From Channallabes apus (lineage: Eukaryota; Chordata; Actinopteri; Siluriformes; Clariidae), in NCBI GenBank assembly GCA_030522415.1, contig CM060127.1, positions 961,001-1,025,000 of the forward strand: 64,000 bases of DNA, in the 5' to 3' direction. This document shows positions 10,018-23,879 of the stretch, one piece after another. The translations under genes were made by a program, and so were the position numbers. Within the stretch, counting starts at the first letter, position 1. Each line of letters starts with the position of its first letter. A model generated the notes under the pieces. It was not told where the DNA came from. It saw nothing but the letters and a program-made list of their open reading frames with translations, and ran no database searches.

Positions 10018-10200
10018 AGCCCCGCTGTGGAGGATTGGGGGGTCAGACGGCTGACGGCTGGACTTTTGGAGCTACAGGACTGGAGGAGCCTGAACAAGCT
10101 GTTGAGGGAGCTGTAGGAGGGATGACGTCACAGTCCGACAGCTTTAGAATGATGTTTGATCAGGTCTACTGTATATTCTGAACATAGAACTGCTAAATGT
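10018..10200 (+). other. Second exon-like sequence with CRE site
   Basis: It follows a good acceptor (tgttgtctttaagcag). About 55 codons are open (… TADGWTFGATGLEEPEQ …) up to a TGA near 10179, without an upstream start in frame. A perfect CRE palindrome TGACGTCA lies at 10123-10130. It could be a non-coding exon of a transposon-borne transcript. Confidence 0.3.
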
Positions 10201-11096
10201 CTGATGCAGTACTTTGGATGAAACAAAGACTTCAACTGTTCCATGTTTAATAGTTTTGATATTTGAAAAATTTATATTTTAATATAAAAGACCCATAGAT
10301 AGAGACTTATAAGCAGCTGGTGTATCCGGGTAGTTTAATGAACTTTAAGCAAAAAGACAACATGTATTCACCTGTTTTATACAAATTACTGTTTTAACTT
10401 TGACTAGTTTTGGAAGAATAAATTGAATTGGTAAAGTCATGTTTGCATGTTTTAATTGTTGGGGGATTGTTTGGGTATTTAAAAACCGTTTAGTTGAACC
10501 AACAACTTCAATGGGCAAAAAATGGGACACAACTTTGTTTTAAATAGTCAAAGAGTTGGGCTGAAAATCATCATAATAATAATAATTATTATTGATCATA
10601 GAAACAAATTAAACCAGTTAAACACTTGATTATATGTGTTTGTGATTATGTGACCCATAATAATTTTTTCTCAGTATAAATAAATGTTTTGGGTTTTAAG
10701 AACTCCAAAAGAGCACAAACTTGGTTTTCTCCATTGAGGTTTCTCACCTTCCACCCCTGAGTAGGACATGGTGTTAATTGCTCTGTGTGTGTGTGTTTTT
10801 GGCGGGGGGATGGGTGTGTGTTGTGTTCTGCAGTTCTAAACACAAGCACAGTTTTTGTCCTTAACTAAAATACTTCAATACGTTAATAATTAATTTATTT
10901 TGCTGAATAAGGTAATAAGCGATATTTAAACCAAACCAGTAAGTTAAGTAAGTGTTCCATACATTAAAGAACTGTGTATAACCAAGTGCCCTAGCAAACA
11001 CAGTTACAGTTTACAGGACAAACAAAGTGTGTGTGCGCTGGGGGGATTGGAAGGTGAGTGAGAATACTCATTTACAAGACAAAAGACGGTCAGAGG

Positions 11097-11160
11097 CAGG
11101 GCCGGTTCTAGACCAGACCATACGGGGGAGGGGCGCAATCAGAAATGTGAAGGGGGCATC
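11097..11160 (+). mobile_element. hAT-like terminus fragment
   Basis: cagggccggttctagacc at 11097 has the CAGGG..GG start seen at the ends of many fish hAT elements. No inverse partner is visible nearby, so this is at most a relic. Confidence 0.35.
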
Positions 11161-11299
11161 ATGTTCGAGCACTGCTTTTCCCTGGGCTTACTGTATAGTA
11201 ACAGTATTGTCCTTGCTGAATTGTGTTGAGGCACGCAAACCCCCTGACCACAATAAGGTGGCAATCCCTCAGGGGGGAAACTAAAAAATAAAAATTAAA

Positions 11300-11465
11300 G
11301 AAATAAAATAAAATATTCTTAATCCAGATTTGATCAATCAATGACATAACATTTATCTAAGGTGGATGGTCAAATTCTCAAAAACGTTTAACCTAAAGTA
11401 AGACTTAACACACTATAACTAAAATATTTACAAAACTGAAAGGTTGTCTTATGAATAATAAAAAA
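11300..11465 (-). repeat. Inverted copy of repeat at 15841-16000
   Basis: Read on the minus strand, this block matches 15841-16000 over about 160 bases with scattered changes (shared words include aacctttcagttttgtaaat and aatctggattaagaat). The family is not recognised. Confidence 0.7.
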
Positions 11466-11841
11466 TACAAACTAAATTAAAACAGATGGGCTATTGAACA
11501 GATAATATGTTTTATGTTTTCTGATTATAAATGATAGATGGGTTGATTTTAGAAAGGCTAAATGAAATAGCTAGTTTTGGTAATGTCAGTCCAGTAACTA
11601 TACTATATAAACGTAATTATAATATGAATTAATTAAGGGCAGGACTTAGCCTAATGTTAATAATTTACACCATGATAACATTAGTATTTATGTTTTTTGT
11701 ATATATTTTTAAATGTTCAAATGAACGTTTCAGAGTATATAATTTGTCGTGTCATCTGTGATTGAGACCCATGAGTTAAATTGAAATAATTTTTATAGGT
11801 AGTAAGCCAGGTTTTAGTAACCTTGGACAAATCACCATGTA

Positions 11842-11867
11842 CAGATGTCGCCATTAAAAACCTGCGT
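11842..11867 (+). repeat. Element B left terminal inverted repeat
   Basis: It starts cagatgtcgccattaaaaac. The inverse at 21160-21185 matches 24 of 26 positions. Confidence 0.7.
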
Positions 11868-12128
11868 TTCGAGAAAAGGGATCCCGTGACTTGCCGCGGC
11901 TTTGCGCGGCTGCGTGCGGGAAGCTGTGAACATGCCCTTCATTACCTGTAGGGGGCAGTCGTGTTTCAGTCTGAAGTATTGTGTGTCTACTGAAGCCGAA
12001 AATGTGTGCAAATTAAACTGCGCATGCGTGTTTGGAGTCGCTGTGCCCGCGCTGTGTATCAGTCGGTTGTGGATCATCACGGAGGTTACAACACGGCGTA
12101 GCTGCAGCTGGAGTTTGTCGTGTTCGAG
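11868..12128 (+). other. CpG-rich first-exon-like sequence (copy 1) with splice donor
   Basis: This G+C- and CpG-richer stretch ends at a strong donor (gttcgag, then gtaagttt from 12129). It looks like a promoter with a first exon. A CTCF-like word (cctgtagggggcag) is at 11945-11958. The second half, from about 11970, is duplicated at 12805-12963. No long frame was assigned. Confidence 0.45.
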
Positions 12129-12696
12129 GTAAGTTTAGCTTTCTTTTTTGGATGTGATTCTCGCTTTCATGACTCCCAATTAATGTTCATCTTAATCTCA
12201 GGACGTACAATTAGCAATTTCAGTTTTTAATAGTGTGGAGATTCACAAAACACCGTTTTCGTGTAAAAACCTGAACATACGGAGCCCCCATGGGTCCTGT
12301 GGTAAATAAATAAATAAATAAAATAATAACGAACCGAGCGCGCGGATTAATACACCGAGATGTGTGTTTCTTACCCCCACCCCGAGTGAAAACGGCGTGT
12401 TCAGACAAAGGCTCGCCAGTTAGATGCCATTTCTGAACAAACTGAGTCCTGTGTGTTAAAGCATTAAATGGTAAAAGAGCACTAGCAATAAACGTTTTTT
12501 TTCTGAAGCCGAACTTTATTAATGAGTTACGAGTAAAGAACCTGTACATATGTTCATACAGTATTGATAGCAGCTCTAATTTACTGCGGTAAAGCCAGCC
12601 GCGGTTCAGAAAAACACGGTCAAGCCAGCCGCGATTGATTTTAGTGCGCGCGCATATTACAGTGATTACGGTAGTTTCATGAACAACACAGAGAGA

Positions 12697-13118
12697 ATGC
12701 CCCATATCTGAAAAATGCTGCAGTAAAATAGTTTCATATGTGGTGTGTATATAGTATGGGACGTCCTGAATAAGAACTGATCATTGTTTTTTTTTCTGTT
12801 TCAGTCTGAAGTATTGTGTGTCTACTGAAGCCGAAAATGTGTGCAAATTAAACTGCGCATGCGTGTTTGGAGTCGCTGTGCCCGCGCTGTGTATCAGTCG
12901 GTTGGGAATCATCACGGAGGTTACAACACGGCGTGGCTGCAGCTGGAGTTTGTCGTGTTCGAGGTAAGTTTAGCTTTTACACTTATTAGAAATGGGGTCT
13001 TTATACCCCTTTGAAATGTAATAATGCCCCATATCTGAAAAATGCTGCAGTAAAATAGTTTCATATGTGGTGTGTATACAGTATGGGACGTCCTGAATAA
13101 GAACTGATCATTGTTTTT
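12697..13118 (+). repeat. Duplicated block containing exon copy 2 and two 94-bp repeats
   Basis: The sequence from atgccccatatctgaaaaat to gaactgatcattg occurs at about 12697-12790 and again at about 13024-13117. Between them, 12805-12963 repeats the end of exon copy 1 almost exactly, including the donor (gaggtaagttt). The second exon copy follows tttttttttctgtttcag, a good acceptor, so it could act as an internal exon. Confidence 0.75.
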
Positions 13119-13515
13119 TTCTACTTTTTTTTTTATCATATAATGTGTGTACATTATATGGGATGAAAACTGACCATGGCGTTTTATACTTACTAGAATT
13201 TATTTTTTCATAGGTCTCTGAAGTGAAATAAAGGCATTTTATTTAACTTTTTTTCCCCATTGTGAACATTTGTTTATTTGACCTCTCTTCCAAAGCAGAC
13301 GTTAATCTTTGCACACATGATTCTTGTTTCTCACTTTTTCCTTAATCCCTCACTGTTCTATCTTGTATTTTCTAACGGTGTCAGAAACTTTGTGTTAGTA
13401 GCACTGCTTGACATGCTTGATGCCTTCCTCTTTTGTAATTTGCTTTGGATAAAGGCCTAAATGTAGTTGTACGAATAAAAGATTATGTAATGATACAATG
13501 TAAATATTTTCACAG

Positions 13516-14156
13516 AAACAAAGCGTAAAGATGAGACGTGAATCTGAAGAGGATCTCTTTGATGATTGCCTGGTAAAGCATTGTTTTCTTATTAATTATA
13601 CAATTTATTAATACCTTGAATATAGTGTTTGTTGTATTGGACAGAAGCATATAAATGCAAATGAATATATAAATATGAGTAATTATTGAACAAATTTTCA
13701 TGTTTGGACTAACCCTTTAAATACAAACTCAGCATTCATCATAGGATTTCCTGACACTGTAAAGCCATCTCATGCCATGTTTTACTGATGCAAGATTAGT
13801 GCTAAAGCAATTTAACCCAAGTTTAACAATATGAAGTATATGAAGTGATGGTCATTTTTTTATTATCATTTATTTTTATTATTTTTTTCTCAATGAAGTC
13901 AGCACAGGTTGAAGCAATTCAGATTTTTTTTGTTTCTCAAAATAAATGATTTATTTTCTTGTAAATTTTATGCAGGGGGACAGACGAAGTGACACCTTCT
14001 TAAAATCCTTGTCGTCCGTGCTGTTGAAGGGGAAGAACCGGTTGGTGTATCCATAATCCTTGAAGGAGAGGCTATTTTCAGAAAGTTCTTCTAGAACTTG
14101 ATGGGATTAAGCTATCACCAAAAGTGCAAGCTTTAAAGATGAAGTTATCATCTTAA
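13516..14156 (+). pseudogene. Spliced coding remnant, likely from an uncharacterised multicopy teleost family
   Basis: An acceptor (tattttcacag) precedes an exon 13516-13572 with ATG at 13531 (MRRESEEDLFDDCL) and a donor gtaaag. After the intron, the acceptor ttttatgcag leads to an exon at 13976 that keeps the frame (GDRRSDTFLKSLSSVLLKGK) to a TAA at 14054-14056. In another frame the sequence goes on (SIILEGEAIF near 14060-14088, and DGIKLSPKVQALKMKLSS to a stop at 14154-14156), so a frameshift or small deletion is likely. The ending resembles that of multicopy uncharacterised fish proteins (pattern LSPKVQALK); this likeness is from memory and no function is known to me. The intact protein would be much longer. 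Confidence 0.45.
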
Positions 14157-15540
14157 AACATTTGATTTGGCTTGACTACAAGTGTTTACATGTTGTGTTT
14201 ACATGTTCAGCTTAAAATGTTTTCATGCATTAAGGTTTCAATGGCATACTTTTAAGTGCACTAGTCCAGAGTGCTGATTTGAAAGTTGCAACTTCACTGC
14301 TTCAGAGGGCTATTACGTTTTAACGTTTATTCTACAGTTTGTTTAAAGTATTTTCTGCTGCATTTTATTTCTAAATGAATGCTGTATTTTATTTATTTAT
14401 TATTTTACACAATTTTGTTTAAAACAAGTATTTCAGGCCCTGGTGCCGTGCAGTTTTTTTCTATGGATGCAAAATTTAGCTGAATGCACTTTTATTAAAA
14501 AGACAACTTGGATCTAGACTGTGAATGTCACAAATATTTGGTAATGTTGGTGAATAAACTGTTTAATTATATTTTAATTGTGTGATTTATGAAAGATATA
14601 GATGAAATAATTACTTAAGTTTCTTTCCAAAACATAAATTAGCAATGTTTACATTATTATAGGGAGTAATATAAATTGATAAAACCAAGTAAGGGAAAAT
14701 CTCACAAAACAAAATGATAGTAATTTCATAAAATCAAGGTTCCTGCTGATACAACAATGCATTAACTTTAGATTTATTTAAAATAATCAAGTAATTTGTG
14801 CATTAAGTATAATTATGTAACTTTTACTTGATTTATTTTATTGTTAATTTAATTAAGTAGATTTTACCTGACAATTACGGGTGAGTTTGTTTGTAGCATG
14901 CAGTAAAGTGTATGTGACACAAAAATATATATTTGTAATATCGTGCAATCTCTGCTATCCGCTAGCAAACTTGAGCGATTCTTTTATTTTTTATATAATA
15001 TAAAGTATGTTTACAGTATAAACTTTCTATGTACGGGTCCAATCAGAAAAATTTTACCAGAAAACAGCATATTACATTGATTACATTGTCCTGAGGCTGG
15101 ACAATGGAATAAACTGGGATAAACTGTAGAACTGAACAGAATTTTTTTTCCATGTGACTTGAAAAGCCTTCCATCTAGTTAAATATAAATATTAAAACTC
15201 TGATCATGTTATCTAGTTTAATTTCGTGTTTTCGCTACATAAATAAGACAGTAGGTTCTCTATTCAACCCCTTAAAATTTCAAATGTAATCTAAAAATGG
15301 CCTAGCTTGTACAGGCTACTATACGCTCATCAGCAGTCGGCGCCCCGCTGTAACCAGCAGATCAAAGGAGCAGTTATCGGCTGACACGTAGCCTTCTGAG
15401 TTTGGAGACCCACAGAACCCCCACTGTAATTCCCCCATCTCACCTTTCATTCACATAAGGTGTGAAGTTATCAAACCGGTTTCCGGGAATGGGGTAGAAT
15501 TGGGGGGTTTTAAAACAAACTCTGCCTAAAATGTTTTTCG
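14157..15540. other. AT-rich stretch, no gene; one short direct repeat
   Basis: A polyadenylation-like AATAAA is near 14553. The word gctatccgctagcaaactt at 14953 recurs at 16016. Nothing else is recognised. Confidence 0.5.
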
Positions 15541-15555
15541 CCAGCAAAACACCTT

Positions 15556-15556
<1 letters not shown>

Positions 15557-15630
<74 letters not shown>
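15557..15630. repeat. CT then TA microsatellite
   Basis: A CT run passes directly into a TA run. Confidence 0.95.
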
Positions 15631-15634
<4 letters not shown>

Positions 15635-15840
15635 ATTCAGGGCTATTTATGATGGAGACACCTTTTTACGTTTTAAATATGTAAAACCTACGCTGCGTGT
15701 ATTCATTCACAGGCTGCAGCGCGCGCACAGAGAAATAGGAGACTGTGGTGTATGAGTGGATTGGAGAGAAGAGAGCTGTTCAGTTACTATAAAATATATA
15801 TAAACATAATATGATCTTTTTGAGTTATAATGTTTTTTTT

Positions 15841-16045
15841 AATTATTCATAAGAAAACCTTTCAGTTTTGTAAATATTCTAGTTATAATGTGTTATGTTT
15901 TTCTTTAGGTTAAACGGTTTTGAGAATTAGACCATCCAGCTAAGATAAATATTATGTCGTTGATTGATAAAATCTGGATTAAGAATAATTTCTTTTATTT
16001 AATTTGTATTTTTGTGCTATCCGCTAGCAAACTTTAGCGATTTTT
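15841..16045 (+). repeat. Repeat with an inverted copy at 11300-11465
   Basis: About 160 bases are inverse to 11300-11465. The last part (16016-16045, gctatccgctagcaaacttt) is a direct repeat of 14953-14980. Confidence 0.7.
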
Positions 16046-16379
16046 TTTGCAAACGTTTCTTTAGAGAACATCACCATAAACACAGACACAAGACTAAAGG
16101 TAATATACATACAATGAAAACTTGTCATAAAAATCTTTATTAATGGCAAAAATGACTTAACATTTATGGGTCTGTTTGCTCGAGTGAGCAGCCATGTTGA
16201 AAACTTCGCTTAGCCCTTCGTTTGAAGTGAGGTCCTGAAAAATCTTCGTTTGGAGGGCTATCTGGCCCTTCCCCCCCTCCCCCTACACCTCCAACCAAAA
16301 GAGAAATGAGACACCACTACCCCTGCACGTGAACGCGCCAAATGGAAGAGTAGGGGGAAGGGTTGGGATTCAGCCTTAA

Positions 16380-16468
16380 TATTGTAGCAATAAAATTTAC
16401 TTAAAATCTGTGTCCAAATTGTTATGAGGATTTTATCAAGTAAATCTTACAAGTTCTTTTTTTCAGTG
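16380..16468 (-). mobile_element. CACTA-like terminus fragment
   Basis: On the minus strand this begins CACTGAAAAAAAGAACTTG, like ends of fish EnSpm/CACTA non-autonomous elements. A partner end was not found. Confidence 0.35.
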
Positions 16469-16494
16469 CATGGGTGAACACGATGTTTTAAGAA

Positions 16495-16500
<6 letters not shown>

Positions 16501-16549
<49 letters not shown>

Positions 16550-16574
16550 TGTGTGTGTGTGTGTGTGTGTGTGT
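16501..16574. repeat. TA then GT microsatellite
   Basis: A TA run to about 16545 is followed by a GT run. Confidence 0.95.
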
Positions 16575-16706
16575 GACCGGTGCAACTCACACGTCCTATT
16601 CCATTGTCATTCATACTGCCGTAGTTTTTAGAGCCCTAAAAAAGCATTCGCTAGTAAGTAAGTAAATAAAAGACAAATGAATAAATAGTTTTAAATTATA
16701 TATATA

Positions 16707-16800
16707 CAGGGGCGTAGATTTAGGGTGGACGGAGGGGATGTGTCCCCACCAATATCCTCCGACCATTGAAATGTCCCCACCAATAATTTAATCCACTTTT
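16707..16800 (+). mobile_element. hAT-like terminus fragment
   Basis: caggggcgtagatttagggt at 16707 has a hAT-like start and is followed by the short inner repeat tgtccccaccaat (two copies). The other end is not visible. Confidence 0.4.
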
Positions 16801-17267
16801 TTTTAAATCGTTCTGTCAACATTAACCTAGACACGCAGAAAGGGATAAATCACGTTCTCTCCTTGAGTCCTCCCGCCCCCAAAACACATATGAACATTTT
16901 GATTGGCTGTGCCTTTCCCTGCCATCATGTGATAGACGATTGGCTGCGTTCAGACACAAGCAGCGCCAAATGCAGTGGACTCACATTCAGTACAGCAGGC
17001 CAGGATATAGTCTGTGAATACGGACGTAAAACTAACAGCAGATTAAACAGCTAAATGTAAAAGTATAAATATGATCCCTGTCAGTCTCCTAATCTAGTGA
17101 CTGTTTGTCAGAAATCAGTATTGTTGTGATTTGATTCGAGGTTTGCACACTAAGACTCAGAAAAAGTGAAATAAAATGATTGCTGTTTAAATGGCATGTG
17201 TTTATCCTGTTTTGTCAGGTAACAGAACCTAAACACCTGTGCTGTATATCAGACAGCGATGGAGAGA

Positions 17268-17568
17268 GTGTAGATTACACACAGGTGCTCTCTAGTCATT
17301 AGCACTCATCAGGCAATGTCTATGGCCAACTGACTGCACTCAGACCAAAGGGGGCTGAATAATTACACACACCCCACTTTTCAGTTATTTATTTGTAAAA
17401 AAAAAAATGTTTGAAATCATGTATGATTTTCGTTCCACTTCTCGCGTGTACACCACTTTGTATTGGTCTTTCACGTGGAATTCCAATAAAATTGATTCAT
17501 GTTTGTGGCTGTAATGTGACAAAATGTGGAAAAGTTCACGGGGGGCGAATACTTTTGCAAGCCACTGT
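17268..17568 (+). mobile_element. Tc1-like fragment, same family as 36998-38483
   Basis: It matches the terminal part of the element at 36998-38483 (shared words include aggcaatgtctatgg, gaccaaa, tgtacaccactttgtattgg). It ends at the terminal repeat (…gcaagccactg, then TA). It has no transposase part and is thus a truncated copy. Confidence 0.8.
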
Positions 17569-17569
17569 A

Positions 17570-19595
<2,026 letters not shown>

Positions 19596-19779
19596 TATAT
19601 AAATACACATTTGGAATCTGCATCTACATTTTCTGTTACAAGTATAGAATTAGGTTCAGCCAGATCATTAAAACTAACAATGGACTATGACACTCTTGAG
19701 AGGGGATATGAAGGTGTTATTCATTTATTTATTCTCTACAAGGGTGCGAACTACAATACAGACCAAACTATAACTTTCT

Positions 19780-20160
19780 CTTATACTACTATAAAAATTC
19801 TAAATATAAACAAACAAAATACAGCTTTTTTTCCTCAGAGGTAAACGGAAAAGTGAAGTTGTTCAGCTGTTTACTGTCACTGCAGCTTCTTCAAAGTCTT
19901 CCCACTCCGTGACCACTGAAATCCGACACGACACCACGTTAGGCTGCGTCTTGACTCATTTGTATACCGACGGTGATTGGATGTTTCCCGAGGGCTCAGG
20001 GGAGTGTGTGTGTCTGTGTGTGTGTGTGTGTGTGTCTATGTGTGTGCGTGCGCGCGGGTACTTGTTCTACTGTTATAAAAACTCTAAATATAAACAAACA
20101 AAATACACCTTTTTTTTCAGAGGTAAACGGAAAAGTGAAGATGTTCAGTGTCACTATGCA
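19780..20160 (+). repeat. Direct duplication with exon-like start
   Basis: The segment containing ctaaatataaacaaacaaaa and a T-run plus cagaggtaaacggaaaagtg occurs at about 19798-19860 and again at about 20082-20140. Between them are a GT run and gtgaccactgaaatccgac, itself a repeat of sequence near 19238-19257. The T-run plus cag looks like a splice acceptor in both copies. The gene, if any, is not recognised. Confidence 0.6.
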
Positions 20161-20940
20161 GATGTTACACTCAGTGGAGTTACCGAAATCATTGGTTTAG
20201 TCCTCATTGAGCTTTTATTCCTCTTATGTGAGCATAAACAGTGAAACATTCCACAGGTTTATAATACACCGCGGCCAAGTGAACCACGTTCCCGTCGAAC
20301 GAAACGAGGTATAATCGTGGTGTTTGCTTCGGTTATGACACACCATAGTTTATTACCTGCTGTGGTAGATCTGAATATTTATTTAAACACAATAATAAAG
20401 CTTTATATCCTCAGGAGGGCTCAGTACATTGTTTTAGCGATAGTTTCACGGAAGCGAGTTCAGAACTAATCTAACCAAACCAAAAAAAAAAAAAAAAACA
20501 TCCGAAGCTTCAAATAGAATGAACGAACTAATGAAATTGATATATATGTAATTGATATACTGTATATACAGACGTGTGTGTGTCATTTTAATTCAAATGA
20601 ACATTTTAATGCTTTCTGATACACTTATCAACTTATCCACATACACTTATCAACACAAACTCTCCGTGCACGCACACACAATCTCTAAAAAATTAATATT
20701 AATAACATACATATACAAATAAACAAATGTAGGTGTAATAAAAGTAGTCGTGATGTCAGTACTCGCCCAGCAAACCAGCCTTTTGCAGCGGCTTAAAACG
20801 TATGAATTATCTTCAAATATACAAAAAAAAGCGAAAAGACACTCGATTATTATGCATAGGTTATTTGTTTAATTCAAAAAGTTCATAAAAACACTTTAAA
20901 ACGAGAGAAAAACTGTTAAAATCCTCGTTCGCCTTCTCAG

Positions 20941-21060
20941 CGTTAGGTAGCGAGTGACGTCATGATTTGAATCTGCACGCCACCGGGGAAACATAGGGAA
21001 ACTGACTTTCCCGGACCACCGGCTTTTAGATAAAGTCCTTCTATGCGCCATCTGGCGGAT
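20941..21060 (-). promoter_or_regulatory. Promoter-like subterminal region of element B (CRE and CTCF-like sites)
   Basis: A perfect CRE palindrome TGACGTCA is at 20955-20962. On the minus strand 21044-21058 reads CCGCCAGATGGCGCA, which fits the CTCF core pattern. The stretch is CpG-richer than its surroundings. Binding is inference. Confidence 0.35.
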
Positions 21061-21159
21061 ATTCAGTGAAGCACAACACATTTATTTTAAATTCCCGAAT
21101 GTTGCCTCCGGCAAGTCGCGGCAAGCCGCGCGCTAAATTGCGGCATCCCGCAGGAAAAC

Positions 21160-21185
21160 ACGCAGGGTTTTAAGGGCGACATCTG
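21160..21185 (-). repeat. Element B right terminal inverted repeat
   Basis: It is inverse to 11842-11867 and is followed by TA. Confidence 0.7.
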
Positions 21186-21644
21186 TAAGCCCTCTCTCGC
21201 GCACGCGCTCTCACGCTATCTCTCGCACACACACACACACACACACTGTACACACACAGACACACAAATAACACATGAAATCGTGTAAAACCAAATGAAA
21301 CTAGGGTAAAAAATATGAGCAGTAAAATACAGTAGTATCCTGTAGGTGATTCCTGTCCTGTGATAACAGGCACTAACCACGTCATCTATTTATGAAACTA
21401 TGTTGACAATACAAGAACTGTCTGTATATTAAAGATATGGTATTGGGCTTCCTGGACACTGCAGTTAACTGTGCCAGTCAATGCTCCATCTGGCGGAATT
21501 ATACAGCATTGCAACCATCTTTTTAGAAATGGGGCGTTTATGGGGCGGGGCATTGTTAACTGCGTCATCGCGGGGGATCACATTCCGTGCACGGACCGTG
21601 CATTAACCCTTCATGATCCTGCCATGGATCCATCATGCTCCAGC

Positions 21645-21669
21645 CGGCTGTTTGACGTGGCTCCCACTG
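21645..21669 (-). repeat. Element A right terminal inverted repeat
   Basis: It is inverse to 8693-8717 (two mismatches). The next element starts seven bases further on. Confidence 0.65.
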
Positions 21670-22307
21670 TATAAACAGAGGTGTCAAGTAACGAAGTACA
21701 AATACTTTGTTACCTTACTTAAGTAGAAATTTTGGGTATCTATACTTTACTGGAGTAATTATTTTTCAGCCGACTTTTTACTTCTACTCCTCACATTTTC
21801 ACACAATTATCTGTACTTTCTACTCCTTACATTTTAAAAATAGCCTCGTTACTCCTATTTTATTGTCATTCAAAAAACAAACAAAAAAGCATCCGGATAA
21901 ATCGCGCCATCTGGATGTTTGATTGTGGTTGGATGAGAAGTATAAACATACTATTCCGATGCCCTATTGGTTGGTATGCAATCCATCGCACCTGCACATG
22001 ACATCACGTCACACACTCCAGCAAGGACGTTTGAATAAAATAGCATTTTCGGTTGATAAGGTTGTGATAGGTAGACGAAGATGTCCGTGATATAGACTCA
22101 AGATTTGAGCGAAATATCACAACCAAGCACCAGCGAGGAAGGTAACAGTACCAGGAAGGTAACAGGAATATATATACTCAGCAAAAAAAGAAACGTCCCT
22201 TTTTCCGGACTGTGTATTTCAACAATAATGTTATAAAAATCCAAATAACTTTACAGATCTTCATTGTAAAGGGTTTAAACAATGTTCCCTTTCAAAGGCT
22301 TTCTCTC

Positions 22308-22473
22308 GATGCTGCGTGAGAACGCTATGGGAACCATTTTGTGTGCCGGTTGTGAAGCATGTGTGCAAACATGCCAAATTTTTTGGCTATATATAACCTC
22401 GGTCAGGTGACGTCATCTGATTAGACGCAGCTGCAGGTTATAAATACTACTGAGCTGGCGACACACCTCAGAT
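22308..22473 (+). repeat. DIRS left inverted terminal repeat with promoter motifs
   Basis: It is inverse to 28823-28987 with few differences. It holds ctatatataa (about 22388-22397), CRE TGACGTCA (22408-22415) and a consensus TATA box TATAAATA (22439-22446). Transcription of the element probably starts about 30 bases after the last; this start is inference. Confidence 0.8.
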
Positions 22474-22584
22474 CATTTTGTCTTCACTGACATTGTGAAT
22501 TCGTGTGTGCTGCAAGCATAATTAAAAACAGAGAGAAAAATAACCCTTAAACTCACCAGATAGAATGGCCGAGTTCAGAGTTAG

Positions 22585-23878
22585 ATGCCGTGCGATAGTT
22601 TTCTTTCCGAAGGCGATACGCACATCCTCTGTTTTGAATGTTTGGGTGAGAGCCACGCTCTCCTTGGACTTAAAGGAGAGTGTGAGCAATGTGATAATCT
22701 CTCGATGAAAGTGTTACACGCACGACTCGCGTTCTTTAGGGAACCACAAGCTGCGCTGCACTCTTTGGGATCTCAGGTTGATCTGGCCAAGGCACGAGAG
22801 ACAGAGCCCCTCCTTTCTCTCGCTCTCTCCCCAGATCACGGAATCTCTCCCTCCACTACACGAGCGCACTTCGGTGCCTCTCGTGAGTGTTCGGAAGAGA
22901 TTCATTCTCCCGCTTCTGTGGAAATGGAATTAGCTACCTCAGAACGGTCCTCTAGAGATGAGAAAGAGTATGAGGAGTTAATTGAAGTTATAACGCATGC
23001 AGTCGAACGACTACACATTGATTGGCCACAGGAGCAAGCTCAACCTAAGCGATCTAAATTAGATGACAGGTTTCTGTCGGGGCCAGGAGATGGCGAGACA
23101 ATGCCGCTCTCTCCCCTTGGATCTCCACAATGAGTTGTCTCATTCATGGAATAAACCCTTTTCTTCCCGTATCTTTGTACCATCGACTTCGTTTTACTCG
23201 AATATCGTGGATGCAAAGGCACGTGGTTATGTGATGATGCCCCAGATTGAGGAGACGCTCGCGGGCTTTATCGCTCCTGGGACATCATCCTAACTAAAGA
23301 AGCCGACCCTTCCCTCCAAGCCATGTAGAACTTCTTCTACCCTGGTAGGGAAGGCATTCCAAGCAGCAGGTCAAGCCGGCGCTTCCTTGCACACCATGGC
23401 GGTTTTGCAGGCGTACCAGGCCGACCTACTGAATGATCTGAGCATGAGCGGCAATATGAATCACGAAGCATTCATAGAATTACACCGGACTACTGATCTG
23501 AAACAGACAGCCCGTGCTATTGGCCGCTCTATGGCCTCCCTGATGTCCGCAGAGAGGCACCTGTGGCTAAATCTAACTGGCATTAAGGATAAAGATCGAG
23601 CATTCCTTCTTGATGCTCCTATCTCACCCTCAGGCCTATCTGGCGACGCGGTTAATACCATCGCCACCAGATTTAGAGAGGCCAGGCTTTATGAACAGGT
23701 ATTTGGGAAATTTCACCCACGCAGTGCCCAGGATTTGAGGCCGTCGGCCACCCAGCCTCGACCTGATCTGACTCTCGTCAGGCGAGAGGCGCAGAAGGAG
23801 AGCGTCAGGAGCGCGCACCCCCCCATAAGGACAGGGGTACGGCTCGGCGCCCCCCTCAGGCCGCCCCCAAGAGAATAG
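22585..23878 (+). pseudogene. DIRS gag-like gene, broken
   Basis: The frame opens at 22585 (MPCDSFLSEGDTH). Its N-terminal part has a Cys/His pattern (CFECLGESHALL…CEQCDNL) typical of fish DIRS-type gag. It ends at 23133 after a frameshift; the continuation is in the frame entered near 23126 (LSHSWNKPFSSRIF), interrupted by TAA at 23291-23293 and then open through 23878. At least one frameshift and one nonsense codon inactivate it. Confidence 0.7.
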
Positions 23879-23879
23879 A

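Noticed and set aside
12220..12705. Minus-strand 161-codon frame
   Set aside because: It overlaps the duplicated first-exon region, has no recognisable motif, and reads through low-complexity sequence (taaataaataaataa).
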